64,000 bases of DNA from Pseudomonas viridiflava (GCF_900601905.1 NZ_UWFA01000170.1:310001-374000), one strand, 5' to 3'. Positions 20,301 to 30,036 are shown, counted from the first letter of the stretch. The notes: generated from the letters alone by a model not told the origin. Numbers and translations are program-made.

Positions 20301-22182
20301 CGTGTTCGGCAACGGCTTGTTGATGTCCGACAAACTGCAGCTGGTCGCGGCTTTCAACCACTTGCACATCTTCATCGATCCAAACCCGGAACCGGCCAGC
20401 AGCTTCGTCGAGCGCCAGCGTTTATACGACCTGCCGCGTTCGTCCTGGATGGATTACGACACCAGCCTCATGTCAGCCGGTGGCGGCATCTTCCCGCGCA
20501 GCGCGAAAAGCATCGCCATCACGCCGCAGATGAAAGAACGCTTCGACATCAAGGCCGACAAGCTGACCCCGACCGAACTGCTCAATGCGCTGCTCAAGGC
20601 GCCGGTGGATCTGCTGTGGAACGGCGGCATTGGCACTTACGTCAAATCCAGCGAAGAAAGCCACGCCGATGTGGGCGACAAGGCCAACGACGCACTGCGG
20701 GTCAACGGTAACGAACTGCGCTGCAAAGTGGTGGGCGAGGGCGGCAACCTGGGCATGACCCAGCTGGGTCGCGTCGAGTTCGGCCTCAATGGTGGTGGCT
20801 CCAACACCGACTTCATTGACAACGCTGCGGGCGTGGACTGCTCCGACCACGAAGTGAACATCAAAATCCTGCTCAACGAAGTGGTGCAGGCCGGTGACAT
20901 GACTGAAAAGCAGCGTAACCAGCTGCTGGAAAGCATGACCGACGAAGTCGGCAATCTGGTGTTGGGCAACAACTACAAGCAGACCCAGGCGTTGTCCATG
21001 GCTGCCCGTCGTGCCTACGAGCGGATCGCTGAATACAAACGTCTGATGGCTGACCTTGAAGCACGCGGCAAGCTGGACCGCGCCATCGAGTTTCTGCCGG
21101 CTGAAGAGCAGATCAACGAGCGCATTGCGGCCGGTCATGGCTTGACCCGCCCGGAGCTGTCGGTGTTGATTTCCTACAGCAAGATCGACCTGAACGAAGC
21201 GCTGCTGGAATCCCGTGTTCCGGATGATGATTATCTGGCACGCGACATGGAGACCGCTTTCCCGCCTTCACTGGGCGCCAAGTTCTCCGATGCCATGCGT
21301 CAGCACCGTCTGAAGCGCGAAATCGTCAGCACCCAGATCTCCAACGATCTGGTCAACCATATGGGCATCACCTTCGTGCAGCGGCTCAAAGAGTCCACTG
21401 GCATGAGCGCGGCCAACGTGGCGGGTGCTTACGTGATCGTGCGCGACATCTTCCACCTGCCGCACTGGTTCCGTCAGATCGAAGCGCTGGACTACAAAGT
21501 ACCCGCCGATATCCAGCTGGCCTTGATGGACGAGTTGATGCGTCTGGGTCGGCGCGCCACGCGCTGGTTCCTGCGCAGCCGTCGCAACGAGCTGGATGCC
21601 GGGCGTGACGTCGCGCACTTCGGTCCGCACATTGCCGCCCTTGGCCTGAAACTCGACGAGTTGCTCGAAGGCCCGACCCGTGAAGTCTGGCAGACCCGTT
21701 ATCAGGCATACGTCCAGGCCGGCGTGCCCGAGTTGCTGGCGCGCATGGTTGCCGGGACCAGTCACTTGTACACCTTGCTGCCGATCATCGAAGCCTCCGA
21801 CGTCACCGGGCAGAATGCTGCCGACGTGGCCAAGGCTTACTTCGCTGTGGGCAGTGCGCTGGACGTGACCTGGTATCTGCAGCAGATCAGCAGCCTGCCG
21901 GTGGAAAACAACTGGCAAGCGCTGGCTCGTGAAGCGTTCCGCGATGACATTGACTGGCAGCAGCGGGCAATCACTATCTCGGTCCTGCAAATGGCCGATG
22001 GCCCTGAAGATATCGAGGAGCGCCTGAATCTGTGGCTTGAGCAGCACAGTGCGATGGTCGAGCGCTGGCGTGCCATGCTGGTCGACATTCGTGCGGCCAG
22101 CGGTACGGACTACGCGATGTATGCCGTGGCCAACCGCGAGCTGCTGGACCTGGCCATGAGTGGGCAGGCTATCGCGGTTTGA
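17326..22182 (+). CDS. gdhB: NAD-specific glutamate dehydrogenase, large type
   Basis: 1618 residues, the 180-kDa class of NAD-dependent glutamate dehydrogenase found in Pseudomonas and Streptomyces. It catalyses oxidative deamination of glutamate to 2-oxoglutarate with NAD. The N-terminal half carries ACT-like regulatory segments. The catalytic domain (about 700-1200) shows VARGGLRWSDR, the lysine motif VPVGAKGGF and the Rossmann SVIGIGDMAGDVFGNG. The C-terminal helical domain is about 1270-1610. CGGAG precedes ATG 17326 by about 7 bases. It is followed by a terminator. Glutamate catabolism feeds the TCA cycle, to which the adjacent acnB belongs. Confidence 0.95.
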   Translation: MAFFTAASKPDFQHQLQSALAQHISEQALPQVALFAEQFFGIISLDELTQRRLSDLAGCTLSAWRLLERFEHGTPQVRVYNPDYERHGWQSTHTAVEVLHHDLPFLVDSVRTELNRRGYSIHTLQTTVLSVRRGSKGELVELLPKGTSGEGILQESLMYLEIDRCANASELNVLARELEQVLGEVRVAVEDFEPMKARLHELLAGIDSAQYGVDEDEKSEIKAFLQWLVNNHFTFLGYEEFEVRSEADGGQLVYDESSFLGLTKRLRAGLSTEDLHIEGYAVNYLQEPMLLSFAKAAQPSRVHRPAYPDFVSIRQIDASGKVIKECRFMGLYTSSVYGESVREIPYIRRKVAEIERRSGFHPKAHLGKELAQVVEVLPRDDLFQTPVDELFNTVMSIVQIQERNKIRVFLRKDPYGRFCYCLAYVPRDIYSTEVRQKIQQVLMERLKATDCEFWTFFSESVLARVQLILRVDPKVNLNIDPVQLENEVIQACRSWKDDYSSLVVESLGEAHGTNVLADFPKGFPAGYRERFAAHSAVVDMQHLLSLSEANPLVMSFYQPLSGDKAQLHCKLYHADTPLALSDVLPILENLGLRVLGEFPYRLRHTNGREFWIHDFAFTAAEGLEIDIQQLNDTLQDAFVHIVRGDAENDAFNRLVLTAGLPWRDVALLRAYARYLKQIRLGFDLGYIASTLNNHTDIARELTRLFKTRFYLARKLATDDLDDKQLRLEQAILTALDDVQVLNEDRILRRYLDLIKATQRTNFYQPDANGQSKSYFSFKFNPRLIPELPKPVPKFEIFVYSPRVEGVHLRFGNVARGGLRWSDREEDFRTEVLGLVKAQHVKNSVIVPVGAKGGFLPRRLPLGGSRDDIQAEGIACYRIFISGLLDITDNLKEGGLVPPANVVRHDDDDPYLVVAADKGTATFSDIANGIAIDYGFWLGDAFASGGSAGYDHKKMGITAKGAWVGVQRHFRERGINVQQDSISVIGIGDMAGDVFGNGLLMSDKLQLVAAFNHLHIFIDPNPEPASSFVERQRLYDLPRSSWMDYDTSLMSAGGGIFPRSAKSIAITPQMKERFDIKADKLTPTELLNALLKAPVDLLWNGGIGTYVKSSEESHADVGDKANDALRVNGNELRCKVVGEGGNLGMTQLGRVEFGLNGGGSNTDFIDNAAGVDCSDHEVNIKILLNEVVQAGDMTEKQRNQLLESMTDEVGNLVLGNNYKQTQALSMAARRAYERIAEYKRLMADLEARGKLDRAIEFLPAEEQINERIAAGHGLTRPELSVLISYSKIDLNEALLESRVPDDDYLARDMETAFPPSLGAKFSDAMRQHRLKREIVSTQISNDLVNHMGITFVQRLKESTGMSAANVAGAYVIVRDIFHLPHWFRQIEALDYKVPADIQLALMDELMRLGRRATRWFLRSRRNELDAGRDVAHFGPHIAALGLKLDELLEGPTREVWQTRYQAYVQAGVPELLARMVAGTSHLYTLLPIIEASDVTGQNAADVAKAYFAVGSALDVTWYLQQISSLPVENNWQALAREAFRDDIDWQQRAITISVLQMADGPEDIEERLNLWLEQHSAMVERWRAMLVDIRAASGTDYAMYAVANRELLDLAMSGQAIAV

Positions 22183-22203
22183 TAGTTTGACTCGCTGGTA
22201 ACG

Positions 22204-22238
22204 AAAAACCCTGCATCGTGAGATGTGGGGTTTTTTTA
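22204..22238 (+). terminator. rho-independent terminator of gdhB
   Basis: AAAAACCCTGCATC, then GTGA, then GATGTGGGGTTTTTTT forms a hairpin with one or two mismatches and a T-tract, 22 bases after the gdhB stop. Confidence 0.75.
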
Positions 22239-22252
22239 TGGGTGGTACCAAT

Positions 22253-22346
22253 GCCTGTTGGAGCGAGGCTTGCCCGCGCTAAGGCTGGACGCGATTCTGC
22301 AGGTAAACAACGAAACCTTATCGCGGGCAAGCCTCGCTCCAACAGG
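22253..22346. repeat. REP doublet, GCTTGCCCGCG type
   Basis: TTGGAGCGAGGCTTGCCCGC near 22258 is mirrored by GCGGGCAAGCCTCGCTCCAA near 22325-22344. It lies between the gdhB and acnB terminators. A related pair is at 26259-26346. Confidence 0.75.
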
Positions 22347-22414
22347 ATTGCGACATACGTTGATACCGGATATGTACACCCAGCCGGCCCCCTCCTGCGA
22401 CATTCGCTCAGGCA

Positions 22415-22447
22415 TAAAAAACCCCATCACAAGGATGGGGTTTTTAT
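22415..22447 (-). terminator. rho-independent terminator of acnB (bidirectional)
   Basis: AAAAAACCCCATC-ACAAG-GATGGGGTTTTT is a perfect hairpin with A and T tracts on either side. It lies 17 bases beyond the acnB stop and can work in both directions between the convergent gdhB and acnB. Confidence 0.85.
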
Positions 22448-22463
22448 GACGCTGCGTTGCGTT

Positions 22464-25073
22464 TTACGCTTGAACAACCGGGATCTTGGCGTTCGCTGCG
22501 ACTTCACGGAACTCGGCGATCTGATCGAAGCTCAGGTAGCGGTACACGTCCGCTGCCATGGTATCGATCTGCTTCGCGTACTCCATGTATTCCTCGACGG
22601 TCGGCAGGCGACCCAGGATCGACGCAACGGATGCCAGTTCGGCCGAAGCCAGGTAGACATTCGCGCCGTCACCCAGACGGTTCGGGAAGTTACGGGTCGA
22701 CGTGGAAACCACTGTCGAGTTCGGCTCAACCCGTGCCTGGTTACCCATGCACAGCGAGCAACCCGGCATTTCCATGCGCGCGCCAGCCTTGCCATAGATG
22801 CCGTAGTAACCCTCTTCGGTCAACTGGTGAGCGTCCATCTTGGTTGGCGGCGACAGCCACAAACGCGTTGGCAGCTGGCCCTTGACCTGATCCAGCAACT
22901 TGCCCGCAGCGCGGAAGTGGCCGATGTTGGTCATGCACGAACCGATGAACACTTCGTCGATCTTCTCGCCAGCAACGCTGGACAGAAGACGGGCGTCGTC
23001 CGGGTCGTTTGGCGCGCAGAGCACAGGCTCTTTGACGTCAGCCAGGTCGATTTCGATGATTTCAGCGTATTCGGCGTCAGCATCGGCAACCATCAGCTCA
23101 GGGTTGGCTACCCAGGCTTCCATTGCTTGAGCACGACGTTCCAGAGTCCGTACATCGCCGTAGCCTTCGCCGATCATCCAGCGCAGCAGGGTGATGTTGG
23201 AGTTCAGGTACTCGGTGATCGACTCTTTGGACAGCTTGATGGTGCAACCGGCAGCAGAGCGCTCGGCCGAAGCGTCGGACAGTTCGAATGCCTGCTCGAT
23301 GCTCAGATCATCCAGGCCTTCGATTTCCAGGATGCGACCGGAGAACGCGTTCTTCTTGCCTTTCTTCTCCACCGTCAGCAAGCCCGACTGGATAGCGAAG
23401 TAAGGAATGGCGTGAACCAGGTCACGCAGGGTGATACCAGGTTGCATCTTGCCTTTGAAGCGCACCAGGATCGATTCCGGCATGTCCAGCGGCATCACGC
23501 CGGTGGCAGCGGCAAACGCAACCAGACCGGAACCGGCCGGGAAGGAGATGCCCATCGGGAAACGGGTGTGGGAGTCACCACCGGTGCCGACGGTGTCCGG
23601 CAGCAGCATGCGGTTCAGCCAGCTGTGGATGATGCCGTCACCCGGACGCAGGGAAACGCCGCCACGGGTCATGATGAAGTCAGGCAGCGTGTGGTGCGTG
23701 GTGACGTCAATCGGCTTCGGATAGGCCGCAGTGTGGCAGAACGACTGCATGACCAGATCGGCCGAGAAACCCAGGCAGGCCAGGTCTTTTAGCTCGTCGC
23801 GGGTCATCGGGCCAGTGGTGTCCTGGGAGCCGACGGTGGTCATCTTCGGTTCGCAGTACGTACCTGGACGAACACCTTTGCCTTCCGGCAGACCGCAGGC
23901 CTTGCCGACCATCTTCTGCGCCAGGGTGTAACCCTTGTCGCTTTCGGCTGGAGGCTCAGGCAGCTTGAACAGATCGGTAGGACCCAGACCCAGTTCGGCG
24001 CGAGCCTTGTCGGTCAGGCCGCGGCCGATGATCAGCGGGATACGACCGCCAGCACGAACTTCGTCCAACAGAACCGGGGTCTTCATCTCGAAGGTGGTCA
24101 GGACTTCATCAGTGCCGTGCTTGCAGACTTTGCCTGCGTGCGGGTACAGGTCGATGACGTCGCCCATGTTCATGTTGCTGACGTCGAATTCGATTGGCAG
24201 TGCGCCGGCATCTTCCATGGTGTTGTAGAAGATCGGAGCGATTTTGCTGCCGAAGCAGAAACCGCCAGCGCGCTTGTTCGGGACGTAAGGAACGTCGTCG
24301 CCGAAGAACCACAGCACCGAGTTGGTGGCCGATTTACGCGAAGAACCGGTGCCGACCACATCGCCAACGTAGGCGATCGGGAAGCCTTGGCCGCGCATTT
24401 CTTCGATCTGCTTCATCGGGCCGATGGAGCCTTGTACGTCCGGCACGATACCGTCACGGGCCATTTTCAGCATGGCCAGGGCGTGCAGCGGAATATCAGG
24501 ACGCGACCAGGCATCCGGGGCAGGGGACAGGTCGTCGGTGTTGGTTTCGCCGGTGACCTTGAATACGCGCAGGCTGATTTTGTCAGCCAGGGTCGGACGC
24601 TTCTTGAACCATTCGCCGTCAGCCCAGGATTGCAGCACGGCTTGCGCATTGGCATTGCCGTACTTGGCTTTTTCGGCAACGTCATGGAACGCGTCGAACA
24701 TCAGCAGGGTGTGCTTCAGTTGTTCTGCAGCGACCGCTGACAACTCGGCATCGTCGAGCAGATCGACCATTGTCACGATGTTGTAGCCGCCCTGCATGGT
24801 GCCGAGCAGTTCAACAGCGCGTTTTTTGTCGATCAGTGGCGAGGTGACTTCACCCTTGGCCAGGGCCGACAGGAAACCGGCTTTGACGTAGGCAGCTTCG
24901 TCAACGCCAGGCGGAATGCGGTTGGTGATCAGATCGACAAGGAAAGCTTCTTCGCCAGCCGGGGGATTCTTCAGCAGCTCGATCAGGCCTGCAGTTTGTT
25001 CGGCGTTAAGCGGCTGGGGCACGATACCCTGGGCGGCACGCTCTTCGATGTGTTTACGGTAGGCTTCAAGCAC
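22464..25073 (-). CDS. acnB: aconitate hydratase B
   Basis: 869 residues from GTG 25073, chosen because GAGGG lies 7 bases upstream and the family N-terminus (M)[17 protein letters not shown] starts there; an upstream in-frame ATG at 25127 would add 18 unrelated residues. It carries the AcnB order of domains: HEAT-like N-terminal domain, swivel domain, then the 4Fe-4S aconitase core, with [10 protein letters not shown] and [11 protein letters not shown] providing cluster cysteines. It interconverts citrate and isocitrate in the TCA cycle. The leader contains a nested inverted repeat (25193-25318) that may be a structured RNA. Confidence 0.95.
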   Translation of the reverse strand: MLEAYRKHIEERAAQGIVPQPLNAEQTAGLIELLKNPPAGEEAFLVDLITNRIPPGVDEAAYVKAGFLSALAKGEVTSPLIDKKRAVELLGTMQGGYNIVTMVDLLDDAELSAVAAEQLKHTLLMFDAFHDVAEKAKYGNANAQAVLQSWADGEWFKKRPTLADKISLRVFKVTGETNTDDLSPAPDAWSRPDIPLHALAMLKMARDGIVPDVQGSIGPMKQIEEMRGQGFPIAYVGDVVGTGSSRKSATNSVLWFFGDDVPYVPNKRAGGFCFGSKIAPIFYNTMEDAGALPIEFDVSNMNMGDVIDLYPHAGKVCKHGTDEVLTTFEMKTPVLLDEVRAGGRIPLIIGRGLTDKARAELGLGPTDLFKLPEPPAESDKGYTLAQKMVGKACGLPEGKGVRPGTYCEPKMTTVGSQDTTGPMTRDELKDLACLGFSADLVMQSFCHTAAYPKPIDVTTHHTLPDFIMTRGGVSLRPGDGIIHSWLNRMLLPDTVGTGGDSHTRFPMGISFPAGSGLVAFAAATGVMPLDMPESILVRFKGKMQPGITLRDLVHAIPYFAIQSGLLTVEKKGKKNAFSGRILEIEGLDDLSIEQAFELSDASAERSAAGCTIKLSKESITEYLNSNITLLRWMIGEGYGDVRTLERRAQAMEAWVANPELMVADADAEYAEIIEIDLADVKEPVLCAPNDPDDARLLSSVAGEKIDEVFIGSCMTNIGHFRAAGKLLDQVKGQLPTRLWLSPPTKMDAHQLTEEGYYGIYGKAGARMEMPGCSLCMGNQARVEPNSTVVSTSTRNFPNRLGDGANVYLASAELASVASILGRLPTVEEYMEYAKQIDTMAADVYRYLSFDQIAEFREVAANAKIPVVQA

Positions 25074-25192
25074 AGTATTACCCTCATCAGTGGTCCCAAA
25101 TGGGTGTCCGGGACGCTCATCCAGCAATTGCCCGAAGCCTGCGCTACGAAACTTTTCGAGTTCCTTGGCCAGGGTTTCGGCAATTCCTTACA

Positions 25193-25318
25193 GAAGCTGT
25201 TTTCAAAGTTTTACGCCTGCAGGGCGGCTGATGAAGTGTTGACGAGGGCTTGAAACCTGCGTCAACACCGGCTGCGGGGTTACTTTGACTGTGCTCGTGA
25301 CGCTTTGAAAACAGCTTC
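25193..25318. other. nested inverted repeats upstream of acnB, possible structured RNA
   Basis: GAAGCTGTTTTCAAAG (25193-25208) is perfectly complementary to CTTTGAAAACAGCTTC (25303-25318). Inside it, GTGTTGACG (25236-25244) pairs with CGTCAACAC (25260-25268). Together these give a long outer stem and an inner hairpin in 126 bases. It sits 120-245 bases upstream of the acnB GTG on the minus strand and 148 bases upstream of the DUF1289 gene on the plus strand. No T-tract follows, so it is not a simple terminator. It could be a leader structure, a small RNA or a miniature element; no target duplication is visible. Confidence 0.5.
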
Positions 25319-25465
25319 CAACGGACATTGGCGCCTTAAAAGGCTCGCTGATTCTACGGCAAATCTTGCGTAAAGGTAAGTTAGCCCTACACCTTCGGGG
25401 GTGAACACCGTTAGACAAAGGGCTAATATGCGCACTCGTTCTCGCCTGTTGCTGCCTTGTCTGTC

Positions 25466-25936
25466 ATGCCAAATCAAATCATCAAAACGCCCTGCGTCGG
25501 CCTGTGCTCCACTGTTTACGGGGATCTGGTGTGCCGTGGCTGCAAGCGTTTCCATCATGAAGTGATCAACTGGAACGGCTACGACGAGGCCGGCAAAAGA
25601 GCGGTGTGGCTCAGGCTCGAACAGCTGTTGGTGCAGGTCATGACCGCCAAGCTGGAAGTCTTCGATGCTGGCAAGCTGCGTCAGCAACTGGAACTGCGCA
25701 AGATTCGCTTTGTGCCCAACCAGTCGGCGTATTGCTGGGCTTATCAACTGATTGCCCGGGGTGCGCGGGTCATCAGCAATATCGAGGCTTACGGGCTGGC
25801 GCTGCTGCCGGAGTTTCGTGACTGGCCGCTACCGGATCTGCGCGATGCCATCGATCGGGAATTCTTCCTGCTCTCCGAAGCCCACTACGAGCGCTACATT
25901 GCGCCAGGCTTTATAAAGGATGCGTTCAGCGGCTAG
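25466..25936 (+). CDS. DUF1289 domain protein
   Basis: 156 residues from ATG 25466; a TTG three codons upstream is an alternative. The N-terminus has the DUF1289 cysteine motif TPCVGLCSTVYGDLVCRGC followed by KRFHHEVINWNGY, a compact probable zinc/Fe-S knuckle. It continues into a helical region with several aromatic residues and ends near YIAPGFIKDAF. Function unknown; the family is widespread in proteobacteria, and in Pseudomonas it is commonly beside acnB. Cytoplasmic. Confidence 0.85.
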   Translation: MPNQIIKTPCVGLCSTVYGDLVCRGCKRFHHEVINWNGYDEAGKRAVWLRLEQLLVQVMTAKLEVFDAGKLRQQLELRKIRFVPNQSAYCWAYQLIARGARVISNIEAYGLALLPEFRDWPLPDLRDAIDREFFLLSEAHYERYIAPGFIKDAFSG

Positions 25937-25996
25937 CGAAGCGCTTGGATGCAGCCCCTGATCAAGGGATAATGCCCGCCAGTTTCCGGAGCGCCT

Positions 25997-26248
25997 ATGT
26001 CTGATCCCATTGAAAACCAACCTGATGCCATCCTTGACGCCAGTGGTCTCAACTGCCCTGAGCCGGTCATGATGCTGCATCAGAAGGTCCGCGACCTGCA
26101 GGCCGGTGGTTTGCTCAAAGTCATCGCCACCGACCCGTCAACCCGGCGGGATATCCCCAAGTTCTGCGTCTTCCTGGGCCATGATCTTGTGGACCAGCAG
26201 ACGGTGGACGGCACCTTCCTGTACTGGATTCGCAAGAAGCTGGATTGA
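25997..26248 (+). CDS. tusA: sulfurtransferase TusA
   Basis: 83 residues, the normal length. The family motif [20 protein letters not shown] holds the single catalytic cysteine (Cys20), followed by [16 protein letters not shown]. TusA relays persulfide sulfur from IscS towards 2-thiouridine modification of tRNA and other acceptors. CGGAGCG precedes the ATG. It follows DUF1289 by 60 bases, perhaps in the same transcript. Confidence 0.92.
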   Translation: MSDPIENQPDAILDASGLNCPEPVMMLHQKVRDLQAGGLLKVIATDPSTRRDIPKFCVFLGHDLVDQQTVDGTFLYWIRKKLD

Positions 26249-26258
26249 TAGCCAAACC

Positions 26259-26346
26259 TGTGGGAGCGGTGCTTGCCCGCGATAAGGCTGGACGCAATCG
26301 CTTTGGATCGCCGTGCCCCTATCGCGGGCAAGCACCGCTCCCACAA
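26259..26346. repeat. REP doublet, GCTTGCCCGCG type
   Basis: TGTGGGAGCGGTGCTTGCCC at 26259 is mirrored by GGGCAAGCACCGCTCCCACA ending near 26345. It lies between tusA and pdxB. Confidence 0.75.
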
Positions 26347-26432
26347 GGATTGCGTTCCTGATCGAAAGTTTGTGTACCTTACTTTGCGCAACGATCGATG
26401 CCTAAACTGCCGCCGACTTCAGGGAGTACACC

Positions 26433-27581
26433 ATGCGAATTGTTGCTGACGAAAATATTCCGCTGCTCGATGCGTTCTTTGCCCATTTCGGCGAGATCAC
26501 GCGTCTGCCGGGCCGCTCCATTGACCGGGCGGCGGTGGCCGATGCCGATGTTCTGCTGGTGCGCTCGGTAACCCCGGTCACACAAGCGTTGCTCGAAGGC
26601 AGCGCCGTGCGCTTCGTCGGCACGTGCACCATCGGCACCGATCACCTGGATCTGGATTATTTCCAGCAGGTAGGAATCCAGTGGTCCAGTGCGCCAGGCT
26701 GCAATGCGCGTGGAGTGGTGGACTACGTGCTCGGCAGCCTGCTGACCCTGGCGGAAATCGAAGGCGTTGATCTGGCGCAACGCACCTATGGCGTGGTCGG
26801 TGCCGGGCAGGTCGGTGGTCGGCTGGTCAAGGTGCTCACCGGGTTGGGCTGGAATGTACTGGTCTGCGATCCGCCCCGGCAGCGGGCCGAAGGTGGCGAT
26901 TTTGTCAGCCTCGACGAGATCCTGCAGCGTTGCGATGTGATCAGCCTGCACACCCCATTGAACAAAACCGGCGTCGAGCCGACCTGGCATTTGTTGGATG
27001 CCCCGCATCTGCAGCAGCTCAAGCAGGGCGCCTGGCTGATCAACGCCAGCCGTGGCGCGGTGGTGGACAACGCGGCGCTGCATGACACGCTGCTTGAGCG
27101 CGAGGACTTGCAAGCAGTGCTGGATGTCTGGGAAGGCGAGCCCACTGTCAACGTCGCGTTGGCTGATCTGTGTGTGATCGCCACTGCGCATATTGCCGGT
27201 TACAGCCTCGACGGCCGTCAGCGTGGCACGGCGCAGATTTATCAGGCGCTCTGCGCGTATCTGGGCCAGGCCGCGCCGATCCATCTCGCCGATCTGCTGC
27301 CGCAGCCCTGGCTGGCGCAGGTCACTCTGGATGCTGGCACGGATCCCGACTGGGCCTTGAACATGCTGTGCCGGGGCGTATATGACCCGCGCCGTGACGA
27401 CGCGGATTTTCGACGCAGTCTGGTGGGCAGCCTGAGCCAGCCCGTAGCCTTCGACATGCTGCGCAAGCACTATCCGCCGCGTCGTGAAATCGAAGGCTTG
27501 AGTGTGAAGATCAAGGGTCAGTCAGAGCGCTTGCAACAATTGGTTTCAGCGCTGGGTGCGAGCGTTGTTCCGGCGATCTGA
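26433..27581 (+). CDS. pdxB: erythronate-4-phosphate dehydrogenase
   Basis: 382 residues, family length. A D-2-hydroxyacid dehydrogenase fold: the NAD-binding motif [11 protein letters not shown] is at about 121-131. Catalytic residues are recognisable as Arg in [10 protein letters not shown] (about 208), Glu in WEGEP (about 237) and His in AHIAGYS (about 254). The C-terminal dimerisation domain of PdxB is present. It oxidises 4-phosphoerythronate in pyridoxal phosphate synthesis. An AGGGAG ribosome site precedes ATG 26433. Confidence 0.95.
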   Translation: MRIVADENIPLLDAFFAHFGEITRLPGRSIDRAAVADADVLLVRSVTPVTQALLEGSAVRFVGTCTIGTDHLDLDYFQQVGIQWSSAPGCNARGVVDYVLGSLLTLAEIEGVDLAQRTYGVVGAGQVGGRLVKVLTGLGWNVLVCDPPRQRAEGGDFVSLDEILQRCDVISLHTPLNKTGVEPTWHLLDAPHLQQLKQGAWLINASRGAVVDNAALHDTLLEREDLQAVLDVWEGEPTVNVALADLCVIATAHIAGYSLDGRQRGTAQIYQALCAYLGQAAPIHLADLLPQPWLAQVTLDAGTDPDWALNMLCRGVYDPRRDDADFRRSLVGSLSQPVAFDMLRKHYPPRREIEGLSVKIKGQSERLQQLVSALGASVVPAI

Positions 27582-27614
27582 ACATTGCCGCAGGCTGACA
27601 CTCCAGGCATAAAA

Positions 27615-27635
27615 AACCCGACACGACGTCGGGTT
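27615..27635 (-). terminator. rho-independent terminator
   Basis: AACCCGAC-ACGAC-GTCGGGTT, an 8-bp stem with an A-tract on its left, is oriented to end the small minus-strand gene at 27678-27854. It may also serve pdxB. Confidence 0.75.
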
Positions 27636-27677
27636 CAGAATTCGGGATAGTGCTCACTCTTGTTCTCATCCTGTACT

Positions 27678-27854
27678 TCAGTCCTGCTTGTCAGGTGTGA
27701 CCCAGTTCTTGTCGCACTCCTGACAGGCAGCCTGAACCATTTCTTCAGTAATCAGGATTTCCTGCCCGTTCTCATCAAGTACGGCACCGCCTACGGGTAG
27801 CGTCGGCGTTGCTCGAACGACCGGGACTTGATTGCTGTTGTCTTGCAAGCTCAT
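27678..27854 (-). CDS. small CxxC protein, conserved hypothetical
   Basis: 58 residues: MSLQDNSNQVPVVRATPTLP, then GGAVLDENGQEILITEEMVQ, then AACQECDKNWVTPDKQD. The CQEC pair could bind a metal or form a disulfide. A GGAGAC ribosome site precedes the ATG by about 5 bases, and a clean terminator follows the stop, supporting a real gene. No signal peptide. Such small proteins occur near pdxB in pseudomonads; function unknown. Confidence 0.7.
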   Translation of the reverse strand: MSLQDNSNQVPVVRATPTLPVGGAVLDENGQEILITEEMVQAACQECDKNWVTPDKQD

Positions 27855-28161
27855 GGCCTGTCTCCTTCATCAGGTGTCGCGCTGTGTATTGCCGATCGAT
27901 GAAAACGCGCCCAAAGCATTGCGGCCCATCAATCGTTCTTAACTCCACCAGAATCGATGGGAAACCGCCAGCCTGCGCTTAGATCAATCACTTCTTAACC
28001 GCAACGGCTGTGGTCGTAGATGAGCAGACTGGTGTTCAGGGCCAGAGTTCAGTGGCTCCGCCCGGTGGTGGCCTGGCTGTCACGGCACAAAGCCGTTCAC
28101 TGAACCGGGCGTTACCGGTGTACGCTTTGTCGCCTCAGCCTTACCCGCAGGTCCATTGTCC
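27855..28161. other. intergenic region, nothing recognised
   Basis: 307 bases between the small CxxC gene (minus) and the ABC exporter (plus). It should carry divergent promoters; no clear operator or gene is seen. Confidence 0.4.
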
Positions 28162-29940
28162 ATGGCTTCGTTGCTTTCCAGTCGTCAACGTCAGGCGATT
28201 CGTCTGGCCGCCCGCTTCATTGCCCCTTACCGCTGGCAGGCGTTTGGCGCCTTGCTGGCGCTGATCGTCACCGCGGGCATCACCCTGTCCATAGGGCAGG
28301 GCATCAAGTTGATGATCGATCAGGGTTTCATGACCCGTTCGCCGCATCTGCTCAACCAGTCCATCGGCTTGTTCATGCTGCTGATCCTGGGCCTGGCGGT
28401 CGGCACCTTCATGCGTTTTTATCTGGTGTCGTGGATTGGCGAGCGGGTGGTCGCCGATCTGCGTAAAAAAGTCTTCGATCATCTGATCAATCTGCATCCG
28501 GGCTTTTACGAGAACAACCGCAGCTCGGAAATCCAGTCCCGGCTGACCGCCGATACCACGTTGCTGCAATCGGTGATCGGCTCATCGCTGTCGATGTTTT
28601 TGCGCAATGCCCTGATGGTGATTGGCGGGATCATCCTGCTGTTCATCACCAACCCCAAGCTGACCAGCATCGTGGTGGTCGCACTGCCTCTGGTGCTGGC
28701 CCCGATTCTGATCTTCGGTCGCCGGGTGCGCAGCCTGTCCAGAGAAAGCCAGGACCGCGTGGCCGATGTGGGCAGCTACGTTGCCGAGGCGCTGGGGCAG
28801 ATCAAGACGGTGCAAGCCTACAACCATCAACAGCAGGACAAGCAGCGTTTCGCCCGCACCGCTGAAGACGCTTTTGAAACCGCACGCAAGCGGATTCTGC
28901 AACGCTCCTGGCTGATCACCCTGGTCATCGTGCTGGTGTTGGGCGCGGTGGCGGTGATGTTGTGGGTCGGCGGCATGGACGTGATCCAGGGCACGATTTC
29001 CAGCGGCGAACTGGCGGCGTTCGTGTTTTACGCGCTGATCGTGGGCAGCGCTTTTGGCACCTTGAGTGAGGTGATCGGTGAACTGCAAAGGGCTGCAGGT
29101 GCAGCGGAGCGTATTTCAGAACTGCTGCAGGCCAGAAGTGAAATCACCCCGCCGGTCAGCGACCTGCTGCGTCTGCCCGAGCCAGTCGCAGGCGGGCTTG
29201 AATTGCAGGGCGTGTGCTTTGCCTACCCGTCGCGGCCCGAGCGCAATGCGCTGGACAACCTGACGCTGGACATCAGGCCCGGCGAAACCCTGGCCCTGGT
29301 CGGGCCTTCCGGGGCAGGCAAGTCGACCTTGTTTGATTTGCTGCTGCGTTTCTATGACCCGCAGCAAGGCAGGATCCTGCTGGATGGATTGCCCATCGCA
29401 CAGCTGGATCCTGCCGATCTGCGCCGCTGCTTTGCCTTGGTGTCCCAGACCCCGGCGCTGTTTTTCGGCAGCGTCGAAGAAAATATCCGCTATGGCAACC
29501 CTGACGCCACGCCAGAACAGGTCGAGGCCGCCGCCCGTATCGCCCACGCACATGAATTCATCCAGCAGATGGCCAACGGTTATCAGACTCATCTGGGGGA
29601 CGGCGGTGTCGGCCTCTCGGGCGGGCAGCGACAACGGCTGGCCATCGCTCGAGCGTTGCTGGTGGATGCGCCGATTCTGCTCCTTGACGAGGCCACAAGC
29701 GCGCTGGACGCGCAAAGTGAACACCTGATTCAACAGGCATTGCCGAGCCTGATGAAGGGTCGCACGACGCTGGTCATCGCCCACCGGCTGGCCACAGTGC
29801 AGAACGCTGACCGCATCGCGGTAATTGATCAGGGGCGTCTGGTGGCGATAGGCACGCATCAGCAGTTGATTGCCAGCAATGCGCTGTATGCGCGGTTGGC
29901 GGCGTTGCAGTTCAATGCGCAGGGGGAAGAGCTGGTTTGA
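28162..29940 (+). CDS. MsbA-like ABC exporter (fused membrane and ATPase domains)
   Basis: 592 residues from ATG 28162; a TTG two codons upstream is possible. The N-terminal half is a type IV exporter membrane domain with six predicted helices (about 20-320). The C-terminal ATPase has Walker A GPSGAGKST, Q-loop, signature LSGGQRQRLAIARALL, Walker B ILLLDEATSALDAQSE and the H-loop VIAHRL. It would work as a homodimer in the inner membrane, exporting a lipid, drug or peptide. The true MsbA is usually elsewhere with lpxK, so substrate and symbol are left open. Confidence 0.88.
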   Translation: MASLLSSRQRQAIRLAARFIAPYRWQAFGALLALIVTAGITLSIGQGIKLMIDQGFMTRSPHLLNQSIGLFMLLILGLAVGTFMRFYLVSWIGERVVADLRKKVFDHLINLHPGFYENNRSSEIQSRLTADTTLLQSVIGSSLSMFLRNALMVIGGIILLFITNPKLTSIVVVALPLVLAPILIFGRRVRSLSRESQDRVADVGSYVAEALGQIKTVQAYNHQQQDKQRFARTAEDAFETARKRILQRSWLITLVIVLVLGAVAVMLWVGGMDVIQGTISSGELAAFVFYALIVGSAFGTLSEVIGELQRAAGAAERISELLQARSEITPPVSDLLRLPEPVAGGLELQGVCFAYPSRPERNALDNLTLDIRPGETLALVGPSGAGKSTLFDLLLRFYDPQQGRILLDGLPIAQLDPADLRRCFALVSQTPALFFGSVEENIRYGNPDATPEQVEAAARIAHAHEFIQQMANGYQTHLGDGGVGLSGGQRQRLAIARALLVDAPILLLDEATSALDAQSEHLIQQALPSLMKGRTTLVIAHRLATVQNADRIAVIDQGRLVAIGTHQQLIASNALYARLAALQFNAQGEELV

Positions 29941-29981
29941 GATCCGGCGCGCCACCGTTCATCAATGGGGTGAATGCCTAT

Positions 29982-30011
29982 CTGTGGGACCGGCTAAAGC
30001 CGGTCCCACAG
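29982..30011. repeat. perfect palindrome of the ACCGGCTTTAGCCGG REP family
   Basis: CTGTGGGACCGGCT-AA-AGCCGGTCCCACAG is a 30-base near-perfect palindrome (14-bp arms) between the convergent ABC exporter and ppnP. It may also help end transcription, but there is no T-tract. Confidence 0.7.
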
Positions 30012-30036
30012 TGTCTGCGCGGCGGTAAATCTATAT

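Noticed and set aside
22218..23792. Long plus-strand frame opposite acnB (524 codons)
   Set aside because: Runs through the gdhB terminator, a REP doublet and the acnB terminator before entering acnB antisense; not a gene.
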